Of a stretch of 8,726 nucleotides of DNA, positions 1 through 4,432 are shown one piece after another. The translations under genes and the position numbers were made by a program. The stretch covers positions 1 through 8,726 of the forward strand of contig JAHFCY010000141.1 in assembly GCA_023249255.1 (NCBI GenBank), written 5' to 3'. Positions within the stretch are counted from its first letter, which is position 1. Every line of letters starts with the position of its first letter. Source of the DNA: Candidatus Lindowiibacteriota bacterium. GTDB taxonomy: Bacteria; Lindowbacteria; 2-12-FULL-62-27. The notes beneath the pieces were generated by a model. That model saw only the letters and a program-made list of their open reading frames with translations. It had not been told where the DNA came from and did no database searches.

Positions 1-402
1 ACCACCGTCATTGCGGAAGACCATTAACCCGAATCCTCCATCCTCTCCAGAAACCAATATGTCGAGGTCGCCGTCGCCATCGTAATCACCCCAGTCAACC
101 GAGCCTCGTTTAAAGCCAAGATTGATACCCAACGGTTCTGCGGCTTTTGTAAAATTACCACCCCCATCATTTCGAAAAATTAAAAAACGCATATTTGAAG
201 TGTCGTCTTCTCCGATAACCGCTAAGTCTAGGTCTCCATCACCATCAAAGTCTCCCCATGCCGTTGCTCCTTCTTTCACGCCCAAATTTTTACCCATCGG
301 CTCGGCGGCGGTGTCCCACGACGCATAAGTTTTTGGAATGTTCAGAACAGACACGATGAAAAAGCCGAGGCAGAAAGCGAGTCGACGGTTGGATGAAGAC
401 AT
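1..402 (-). CDS. Secreted FG-GAP/VCBS-repeat protein, N-terminal part (runs off left edge)
   Basis: The frame is open from an ATG at 402 to the window edge, giving 134 residues; the 3' end is outside. The N-terminus has a signal peptide: basic residues (NRR), a hydrophobic core at about 8-21 (LAFCLGFFIVSVL) and a plausible cleavage site after T-Y-A near residue 27. Two tandem units follow, each ending in W-G-D-[FY]-D-G-D-G-D-L-D (residues 49-59 and 104-114), then an F-R-N-D-G-G motif (76-81 and 129-134). The unit is 55 residues, and A-A-E-P-[ML]-G-x-N-L-G begins both copies (32 and 87). Such repeats bind calcium through the DxDGDxD loop and form blades of a beta-propeller in exported proteins. 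No ribosome site is in place before this ATG; a GGGAGGAG sequence lies at 446-453, too far upstream. The ATG is kept because it gives a complete signal peptide. The substrate cannot be told. Confidence 0.85.
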   Translation of the reverse strand, partial: MSSSNRRLAFCLGFFIVSVLNIPKTYASWDTAAEPMGKNLGVKEGATAWGDFDGDGDLDLAVIGEDDTSNMRFLIFRNDGGGNFTKAAEPLGINLGFKRGSVDWGDYDGDGDLDILVSGEDGGFGLMVFRNDGG

Positions 403-463
403 GGAAGCCGTTCGCCGAAACGGACGCCAGATGGGACGCTCGTTACTCCTCCCGGTCAATTTT

Positions 464-1015
464 TTATTGACTCCTTGATCGGGTTGAATAGAAGTAAATG
501 TCATCGTTCGCATACAACCCAATACACTTCCGCAGGGAATCCGCAGAATCAGAGCGGCTCCCTTGCCCTCCACGGAAGACTCCTTTTATTCCCCACTCGG
601 ATGTTTTTTTGCTTTTGCTGTTTTTCAAATCGAGATTGACCAATAACGATTGTCGGATTAAGAATTTCTCCAGCTTTCGTATATGTCCCCGATTTATCGG
701 TCCCTTCTTTTCTGGGGCTGTCAAAAATAAAAGAACGGGAGTTCCTTTGCGTTCTGAAATTGTCGGCATAACAAAATTGGCGACGTTACGGTCATTCAAC
801 GCTTCTTTTTCAAACGATCTTACAGTCATGCCAACGTAATAAGGTGTCAGACCTCTTGTCTGCATGGCAAACACATAGCAACCTTTTCTCTCGGCAATAT
901 CCTTATGGTCTGTCCAAAATTTCTCTCTTTTCTCGGGAGGCAGTGACCTGTTCTTTCCCAAGGGAATCTCGTAGGGTCCATAAACGTCGAACATGGTTTT
1001 AAGTTTCTTTGGCAT
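464..1015 (-). CDS. Stand-alone GIY-YIG nuclease-fold protein, 183 aa
   Basis: The ATG at 1015 is preceded by GGAGGGG at 1019-1025, three bases away. Residues 44-66 carry the family signature: G45-C-Y47 (the GIY strand), Y60-V-G62 (the YIG strand) and Arg66 in T-V-R-S-F. Glu115 in R-K-L-E-K-F-L-I is at the expected place for the metal-binding glutamate, and an Asn follows at 127 or 132. The known catalytic set (Tyr, Tyr, Arg, Glu, Asn) therefore seems present, so the protein may be an active DNA endonuclease. There is no extra DNA-binding or UvrC-type domain; about 40 residues precede the fold and about 50 follow, ending W-G-I-K-G-V-F-R-G. Similar small stand-alone proteins are seen as accessory genes, but their role is not established. 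Local composition is A+T-rich compared with the arg/lpx region, which suggests acquisition. Defence or mobile-element cargo is an inference only. Confidence 0.85.
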   Translation of the reverse strand: MPKKLKTMFDVYGPYEIPLGKNRSLPPEKREKFWTDHKDIAERKGCYVFAMQTRGLTPYYVGMTVRSFEKEALNDRNVANFVMPTISERKGTPVLLFLTAPEKKGPINRGHIRKLEKFLIRQSLLVNLDLKNSKSKKTSEWGIKGVFRGGQGSRSDSADSLRKCIGLYANDDIYFYSTRSRSQ

Positions 1016-1018
1016 TTT

Positions 1019-1025
1019 CCCCTCC
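1019..1025 (-). promoter_or_regulatory. Ribosome binding site of the GIY-YIG gene
   Basis: GGAGGGG on the minus strand, three bases before the ATG at 1015. It supports that start although the spacing is short. Confidence 0.6.
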
Positions 1026-1053
1026 GTGCCGCGTTACGATAGAATTCCGCCTA

Positions 1054-1068
1054 TATCGCAAAGCGATA
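1054..1068. promoter_or_regulatory. 15-bp palindrome, candidate operator upstream of the GIY-YIG gene
   Basis: TATCGC-AAA-GCGATA is a perfect six-base inverted repeat around three bases, 39 to 53 bases before the GIY-YIG start codon. Its size and place suit a dimeric repressor site overlapping the promoter or leader. No clear -10/-35 pair was found around it, so the role is inferred from position only. Confidence 0.35.
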
Positions 1069-1248
1069 CATCCGCCCGGCGAATTTTTGTTACACGAATC
1101 GTAGAAATGGTGTGAGGATGAATAGCAGTCCATAGGCTGGAAAAATCGAATATTGAACAGGAAGGAATCGAATCCCACCGATGGCTCATATCTGCCTCCG
1201 CACGGTGGGCGTCCAGACAAAAAAGAGCGGACGCCCGAAGTCCAAAGC

Positions 1249-1381
1249 CACGCACGGCGAAGCACATGAGCATGGGACTCGTACACGGACGCCCGCCCAC
1301 GTAGACTCAATCGTAGGCAGAGCAGTCCCTGCTCATGCGTGGAGACCGACACACTCTCTCACTTATGGTTCGCCGTGCGTG
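1249..1381. repeat. Long imperfect hairpin: 13-bp outer and 14-bp inner inverted repeats
   Basis: The outer arms (1249-1261 and 1369-1381) are perfect over 13 bases. The inner arms (1265-1279 and 1324-1337) match over 14 bases with one bulge. The left arms are 3 bases apart, the right arms 31 bases apart, so the joined structure is asymmetric. The layout resembles a small palindromic repeat unit or a folded RNA. No transposase and no flanking target-site duplication were identified. Confidence 0.5.
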
Positions 1382-1561
1382 TCATTTGCGGCACAACGCC
1401 GCAACGCCTATATATTCACAGATTGCCGCCGGAATCGCAAGAACTGATTTGCCGGATATATCGGGAGTGCGGGGCTGGCTTCACGTGCGCCATGGACACG
1501 CCGGAGCCTGTTTGCGGGCTATTCTGTGAGGCGGGTCGGGAGTCTGAGTTATTCGGTAGGA

Positions 1562-1762
1562 TTATTCAGAGCGAGAGGAATCACGCCATTCGTGACCGCA
1601 ATCCGGACAGTGCCTGTTGGGATCATGGTCGGTCACGATGCAACCGCCGAGAATGACTGTGCCGTTGTTCGACGCTTTCACGACCGCATCCGAGTCGACG
1701 TAGAGTCCATAAATTATCGGAACAGTTTTCTCGCTTCCACATGCCGGGCATTTTGCCGTCAC
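1562..1762 (-). CDS. Small two-knuckle zinc-ribbon protein, 66 aa, GTG start
   Basis: The product has two CPxCG-type knuckles, C5-P-A-C8-G and C52-P-D-C55-G-H, which would bind one structural zinc. Between them are P-I-I-Y-G-L (15-20) and L-G-G-C (38-41), a pattern I recognise from small uncharacterised bacterial proteins in which both knuckles flank a P-I-x-Y-G-L and G-G-C core. The start chosen is GTG at 1762, which overlaps the TGA of the upstream gene as GTGA; the frame is open further upstream, but that extension is Arg/Gly-rich low-complexity sequence lying over the neighbouring gene. The last gene of the integrase operon, it is probably made by translational coupling. It may be a nucleic-acid-binding or adaptor protein; no function can be assigned. 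Confidence 0.75.
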   Translation of the reverse strand: MTAKCPACGSEKTVPIIYGLYVDSDAVVKASNNGTVILGGCIVTDHDPNRHCPDCGHEWRDSSRSE

Positions 1763-2022
1763 TGTTCTCGCACCGCCACCCGACGAGCCTCGGCGTTCAA
1801 AAAATCCACGGCGTTGCCCTCGAAACCGGAATCCTGCGCCCTGTGAGCCGCCGCCTCGATGGTTTCGTTCAGTCGGGATACAACTTCGGCGTGTGTGGAC
1901 GGAAATGTCTCGCCTGCCCACATCCGTCCCAGTGCCCACAACAGAACCATGCGTTTAATCGTCAACGCACGAAGGCGTGGCTGTGTCCGCCGGATGAGCC
2001 ACTTGATTTCAGACCGAGTCAT
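1759..2022 (-). CDS. Hypothetical protein, 87 aa, operon member
   Basis: I do not recognise this family. The ATG at 2022 lies one base after the TGA of the preceding gene (TGA-T-ATG); a TTG at 2031 would add three residues but is less likely. The protein is predicted mostly helical: a basic N-terminal half rich in Arg/Lys (residues 3-25), a hydrophobic stretch V-L-L-W-A-L-G-R-M-W at about 26-35, and an acidic/alanine-rich C-terminal half containing S-R-L-N-E-T-I-E-A-A-A-H-R. No catalytic motif or metal ligand is evident. It overlaps the zinc-ribbon gene by four bases, so the two are probably co-translated and may act together. Coding use is credible because the frame fits exactly between two well-supported genes. 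Confidence 0.65.
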   Translation of the reverse strand: MTRSEIKWLIRRTQPRLRALTIKRMVLLWALGRMWAGETFPSTHAEVVSRLNETIEAAAHRAQDSGFEGNAVDFLNAEARRVAVREQ

Positions 2023-2023
2023 A

Positions 2024-2602
2024 TCAGTCAATCTCGTCTCGTTTGAAAATCGTGATGACCGGCTCGCCGTCGTCCCCGCCGTGACATTCGGCTCTCAATG
2101 CCACTGGGACGGGCGGTTTGCCTGCCGCCGTCACAAATAGTGGTGCGAACTGAATCCTGTCGGTTGAATCCCTCGACGTTCGGATCGCCATCCGCAAAAT
2201 CGTGAGCAAGTCCCAGAGTCGACCCGCCTCGTCCTGATAGCCCTGCGTCCCCTCCGGCGGCGTGACGACATCGTGCCAGACCGCAGATGTCACCGCGACC
2301 GGAAATTTGAAACCAGCCTCACGCGCCGGTTCGCTCACGTCGGCGAGAACGCCGTCTTCGATTGCCTGCGCCCGACTGTAGATCGATATCGGATCGCCGA
2401 AAAAACTCGTCACGCTGTCCAGCGGCTCCGTCGATCCGGTATCCGGCACGTCCTTCCCCGTGCGTCCGCCGAAGTGGATCGCCACGGTCGTGTCCTCGGT
2501 CGGCACCGGCACAACCGGCAAATCAGTCACAACCTTGTCCAGACCGAGTTCTGCCCGCCGCCGTGCCTCAGTCAATGCATCCGTTTTTGGGTTCTGTTCC
2601 AT
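2024..2602 (-). CDS. DUF6573-like protein of mobile elements, 192 aa
   Basis: The C-terminal 120 residues match the pattern I associate with DUF6573. They show an S-x-Y-S-R-A-Q-A-I-E-D-G-V-L-x-D-V-S-E-x-A-R-E-A-G-F block (about 75-100), a P-V-A-V-T-x-A-V-W segment, G-R-L-W-D-L-L (about 128-134), and a terminal G-D-D-G-E-P-V-I-T-I block near the C-terminus. Such proteins recur on plasmids, phages and integrative elements, and no biochemical function is known to me. About 70 residues precede this core and include a G-G-R-T-G-K-D stretch; they are not recognised. The ATG at 2602 is chosen over one 15 bases upstream at 2617 because GGAGGTG sits six bases before 2602 and would be inside the longer frame. 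It has its own strong ribosome site although its neighbours overlap, suggesting higher expression. Confidence 0.75.
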   Translation of the reverse strand: MEQNPKTDALTEARRRAELGLDKVVTDLPVVPVPTEDTTVAIHFGGRTGKDVPDTGSTEPLDSVTSFFGDPISIYSRAQAIEDGVLADVSEPAREAGFKFPVAVTSAVWHDVVTPPEGTQGYQDEAGRLWDLLTILRMAIRTSRDSTDRIQFAPLFVTAAGKPPVPVALRAECHGGDDGEPVITIFKRDEID

Positions 2603-2608
2603 TTTCAG

Positions 2609-2615
2609 CACCTCC
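2609..2615 (-). promoter_or_regulatory. Ribosome binding site that sets the DUF6573-like start
   Basis: GGAGGTG on the minus strand, six bases before ATG 2602. It overlaps the alternative ATG at 2617, so initiation at 2617 would read through it. This is the best Shine-Dalgarno sequence in the element operon. Confidence 0.75.
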
Positions 2616-2630
2616 ATTTTTCAATGTCCG

Positions 2631-2660
2631 CTATTCAGCATTTACAGCCATACACGTCAT
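2631..2660 (-). other. Nine-codon mini-ORF between the helix-turn-helix and DUF6573-like genes
   Basis: ATG at 2660 overlaps the TGA of the helix-turn-helix gene as ATGA and reads M-T-C-M-A-V-N-A-E before a TAG, ending 28 bases before ATG 2602. It could be a coupling or leader peptide that carries ribosomes across the gap, or chance. Confidence 0.25.
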
Positions 2661-2869
2661 TTTTTCCGCTTCTTTTTCGGCGGGGTCTCAGGGTTGTCAA
2701 AGAAAAAATTCCGGAGGCTACCTTCCGACACGAACCACGTGCCGCCTGTTTTGCGAGCCTTGAGGTCGCCACGGCGGATATACGTCCGCAACGTCACGGT
2801 GGTCACATCCAGCATCTTCGATAGCTCCTGAACGGTGTAGATCGTAATCGATCCGATTTTCTTGCTCAT
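2657..2869 (-). CDS. Excisionase/MerR-like helix-turn-helix protein, 70 aa
   Basis: Residues 11-55 form a winged helix-turn-helix of the excisionase/MerR type: Y-T-V-Q-E-L-S-K-M-L-D-V then T-V-T-L-R-T-Y-I-R-R-G-D-L-K-A-R-K, then a wing G-G-T-W-F-V-S-E-G-S-L-R-N-F. The last ten residues are a basic tail (E-T-P-P-K-K-K-R-K-K). The ATG at 2869 overlaps the TGA of the upstream gene as ATGA, with AAGGAG about ten bases before it; a longer frame exists but its extra residues lie over the neighbour. Size, fold and position two genes from an integrase fit a recombination directionality factor (Xis), which would bend DNA at the attachment region to favour excision. A transcriptional regulator of the element is the main alternative. 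Confidence 0.8.
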   Translation of the reverse strand: MSKKIGSITIYTVQELSKMLDVTTVTLRTYIRRGDLKARKTGGTWFVSEGSLRNFFFDNPETPPKKKRKK

Positions 2870-3180
2870 GTGTCCCAAACTCCTTGCGCCCGGCGCATCA
2901 TCTGCCAGACGGTCGAATAGACCGAGCATCGCTCGGACTCTGAAATTGAATTTTTAAAATTGTCGTATTCGATGGCTTCGATACGAGCGGCAATCGTTCT
3001 CGCCACCGTTCCTGCGTCAATGCTCGCTCTAAAAGGATAATCCGCCCTCGGCGTGTGCGATATTTTCGCTGATCCAAAAACCTTTTCGATGTCACCGGCT
3101 ATGCGGCTTCTGACGAGTAATTTTTTCACATCGTTACGGTCACGCACGATGCTCAGGAACGCATCACAGAAAATCCACAT
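2866..3180 (-). CDS. Element protein of unknown function coupled to the integrase, 104 aa
   Basis: The ATG at 3180 shares its A with the integrase stop (TGATG), a typical coupling junction. The sequence begins M-W-I-F-C-D-A-F-L-S-I-V-R-D-R, continues with L-L-V-R-S-R-I-A-G-D-I-E-K-V-F and T-P-R-A-D-Y-P-F-R-A, and ends with Y-D-N-F-K-N-S-I and V-Y-S-T-V-W-Q-M-M. It resembles small conserved proteins I associate with integrases and plasmid genes, but I know no name or function. The pattern suggests a compact alpha/beta fold with no signal peptide or membrane segment. Co-translation with the recombinase argues for a role in the element's own life cycle rather than cargo. Coding status is well supported by exact overlaps at both ends. 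Confidence 0.75.
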   Translation of the reverse strand: MWIFCDAFLSIVRDRNDVKKLLVRSRIAGDIEKVFGSAKISHTPRADYPFRASIDAGTVARTIAARIEAIEYDNFKNSISESERCSVYSTVWQMMRRAQGVWDT

Positions 3181-4148
3181 CAGATTTTTGCCACCGCGCT
3201 GTCTTTGAGCAGAGCGTCAATCTTCCGCTCCGGCGCATTCGATATCCTGTCGATGTTGTGGGCGTAGATGAGCGTCGTGTTGATGTTGGCGTGTCTCGCC
3301 AGTGCCTGCGCTTCCTGAATCGAAGCCCCAGCCTGTAGGCAGAGCGTGATAGACGAATGACGTAGTGAATGTGCCGTGAGTCGTTCGCTATCAAGACCGA
3401 TACTCCGCAACCGTTCCTTGACGATTCGGCTGAACGTCCGTGTTGTCAGTCTCTCGTTTTTGTTACGGTCGCTATGGGATGTAAAGAGCGGGTCAGCATC
3501 CACCGCCCCGCCCCGTGCTGTGTGGTATTCACGGATAGGCTGGAGAGCGTCGTTTGTGAGCAAGACAAAATCGTCCTTGGCGTCGCGCCCTTTGCCCTGT
3601 ATCTGCAAAACCGCCTCGCCACTCTCCTGCCGTATGTCGCCCACATCCGCCCGCACGACTTCAATAGTCCGCAGTCCTGTCCGGACGAGCAAATTGATGA
3701 GTGCATAATTCCGCTTGCCCTCCACCTTCGTCCGGTCGATGCTCGACAACAGGTCTTTGACCTGCGCCACAGTCAGTGGGTCCTTCCGAAATCCACGAAC
3801 CCGCTTTGCCCCTTTGATTCCCCGTGCGATATTCGGATAGAACTTTTTGCTCTCTGCCCACTCGAAAAATTTCCGGACGGCGACCAGATACGCCGAGAGT
3901 GTCAGCGGAGACACTTGCCGAGACTCAAGGTTGCGCTTGTATGACAGGATGTCTTCACGGTCGGGCTGTTGTACTCGCTCTGTCCGAACCCACGACAGGA
4001 ACGGACGGAGCGCACGGCGGTATGTGTCTTTGGAAGTTTGTTTGATGTCCTGCGATTCGATGAAGGCTGTCGTGAGTGCGTCAATCCCATCATCCTGAAA
4101 TACCAAGGTTCTATCAGATTCGGTCTCGACTATCGTCTCTGTAGCCAC
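3180..4148 (-). CDS. Tyrosine recombinase (XerC/D-like phage-type integrase), 322 aa
   Basis: The protein has the two-domain plan of core-type integrases. Residues about 25-110 are a SAM-like core-binding domain (including D-T-Y-R-R-A-L-R-P-F-L-S-W and S-A-Y-L-V-A-V-R-K-F-F-E-W). Residues about 122-315 are the catalytic domain. All catalytic residues are present: Arg160 (R-T-G-L-R), Lys186 (Q-G-K-G-R), His260-x-x-Arg263 (A-H-S-L-R-H), His286 (A-R-H-A-N) and the nucleophile Tyr295 (L-I-Y-A-H-N). It should cut and rejoin DNA at an attachment site through a 3'-phosphotyrosine link. Start is GTG at 4148 without a clear ribosome site; no ATG lies near. The gene follows a tRNA-Val 3' end by about 210 bases on the same strand, the standard arrangement for tRNA-targeting elements. 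No arm-binding domain is obvious at the N-terminus beyond about 25 disordered residues. Confidence 0.93.
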   Translation of the reverse strand: MATETIVETESDRTLVFQDDGIDALTTAFIESQDIKQTSKDTYRRALRPFLSWVRTERVQQPDREDILSYKRNLESRQVSPLTLSAYLVAVRKFFEWAESKKFYPNIARGIKGAKRVRGFRKDPLTVAQVKDLLSSIDRTKVEGKRNYALINLLVRTGLRTIEVVRADVGDIRQESGEAVLQIQGKGRDAKDDFVLLTNDALQPIREYHTARGGAVDADPLFTSHSDRNKNERLTTRTFSRIVKERLRSIGLDSERLTAHSLRHSSITLCLQAGASIQEAQALARHANINTTLIYAHNIDRISNAPERKIDALLKDSAVAKI

Positions 4149-4177
4149 GAGCGCAATATAGCATATTTTGATGTTTC

Positions 4178-4207
4178 TTTATAGGTAGATTTTTGTTTAT
4201 TCGCTAA
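4178..4207 (-). promoter_or_regulatory. Candidate integrase promoter
   Basis: TTAGCG (4202-4207) and TATAAA (4178-4183) are separated by 18 bases, placing a start of transcription near 4171 and a leader of about 22 bases. The -35 element is weak and the surrounding DNA is A+T-rich, so chance matches are likely. Readthrough from the tRNA promoter is an alternative source of integrase transcripts. Confidence 0.35.
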
Positions 4208-4268
4208 CTATTTATGTTTCTCCCTGTTATCGTATCTGTCTATATTGACGAAAATGCCCCACAAGTCT

Positions 4269-4289
4269 GTCTAAGCGTGGTCTAAGCGT
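4269..4289. repeat. Two 10-bp direct repeats GTCTAAGCGT, 11-bp period
   Basis: GTCTAAGCGT occurs at 4269-4278 and 4280-4289. An 11-base step places both copies on the same face of the helix, as for cooperative binding of an integrase arm domain or an excisionase. The core CTAAGCG recurs at 4423-4429 in the tRNA. Function is inferred from location between tRNA and integrase. Confidence 0.55.
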
Positions 4290-4297
4290 CTTTGCCT

Positions 4298-4312
4298 AAA
4301 AACGGCGTTTTT
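4298..4312. repeat. 15-bp palindrome AAAAACGGCGTTTTT
   Basis: Perfect seven-base arms around one central base in the tRNA-integrase interval. It could be a dimer binding site. As a terminator for the tRNA it would be weak, because the stem is mostly A-T. Confidence 0.5.
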
Positions 4313-4327
4313 GGCGATTTTTGGCGA
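4308..4327. repeat. Tandem 10-bp repeat TTTTTGGCGA, two copies
   Basis: Two exact head-to-tail copies (4308-4317 and 4318-4327), the first overlapping the right arm of the adjacent palindrome. The copies are one helical turn apart, which suits a protein-binding array next to an attachment site. Confidence 0.55.
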
Positions 4328-4358
4328 TGGGTGGAAAATATAAGTCGTTAAAAATCAA

Positions 4359-4400
4359 TGGGCGCTACAGGACTCGAACCTGTGACCTCATGCGTGTGAA
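4359..4400. other. Candidate attachment site at the tRNA-Val 3' half
   Basis: Elements with this class of recombinase commonly cross over in the T-arm or anticodon-arm of a tRNA and restore it with their own copy of the 3' end. The intact tRNA with a same-strand integrase just downstream fits this. The exact core cannot be set because no second copy of the tRNA 3' end was found in the window. Confidence 0.4.
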
Positions 4401-4432
4401 GCATGCGCTCTAACCAGCTGAGCTAAGCGCCC
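4359..4432 (-). tRNA. tRNA-Val (anticodon CAC)
   Basis: The minus strand folds as a full cloverleaf. The acceptor arms GGGCGCT (4426-4432) and AGCGCCC (4360-4366) pair perfectly, and the D arm has GCTC/GAGC stems around A-G-C-T-G-G-T-T-A. The anticodon stem CATGC/GCATG closes the loop TTCACAC with anticodon CAC, reading GUG (Val). The T arm is ACAGG-TTCGAGT-CCTGT. Discriminator base is A at 4359; CCA is not encoded and must be added enzymatically. Its 3' end faces the integrase, so it is the probable integration target; the gene is intact. Confidence 0.95.

Larger units (their letters stand above)
1026..1561. other. Non-coding stretch with nested inverted repeats
   Basis: No open frame here has a ribosome site, a start at a sensible place and a recognisable protein. 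The stretch does hold dense inverted repeats. CCCACCG at 1174-1180 pairs with CGGTGGG at 1203-1209. GGGCGTCC at 1207-1214 pairs with GGACGCCC at 1229-1236 or with a second copy at 1287-1294. CATGAGCATGGGACT at 1265-1279 pairs with AGTCCCTGCTCATG at 1324-1337 with one bulged base. A 13-bp pair CACGCACGGCGAA / TTCGCCGTGCGTG lies at 1249-1261 and 1369-1381. Nothing similar was noticed between about 1400 and 1561. This could be a dispersed palindromic repeat, a structured RNA or terminator for the operon ending at 1562, or decayed sequence. Confidence 0.6.

Noticed and set aside
1160-1180. T-arm-like sequence (GGAATCGAATCCC) suggesting a tRNA remnant
   Set aside because: The five-base stem around the loop does not pair on either strand and no acceptor or anticodon arm is nearby.
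1275-1281. GGACTCG match to the tRNA-Val 3' half as a second attachment site
   Set aside because: Only seven bases match and the flanks differ; this is expected by chance, so no second attachment site is claimed.
999-1352. 117-codon open frame on the minus strand upstream of the GIY-YIG gene
   Set aside because: It overlaps the GIY-YIG start, reads through all the hairpins and the palindrome, and gives a low-plausibility mix rich in Arg/Ser/Cys with no ribosome site.
1174-1381. CRISPR array or integron attC cluster
   Set aside because: There are no regularly spaced direct repeats, no RYYYAAC/GTTRRRY core pairs, and the integrase lacks visible integron-type features.
1339-1656. 105-codon open frame on the plus strand in the gene-free stretch
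   Set aside because: It has no good ribosome site, begins inside the inverted-repeat region and runs 95 bases into the zinc-ribbon gene on the other strand. The several cysteines are not arranged in a known motif.
1763-1939. N-terminal extension of the zinc-ribbon frame
   Set aside because: The extra residues are Arg/Gly-rich and lie wholly over the 87-aa gene in another frame; the GTGA junction at 1759-1762 is a better start.
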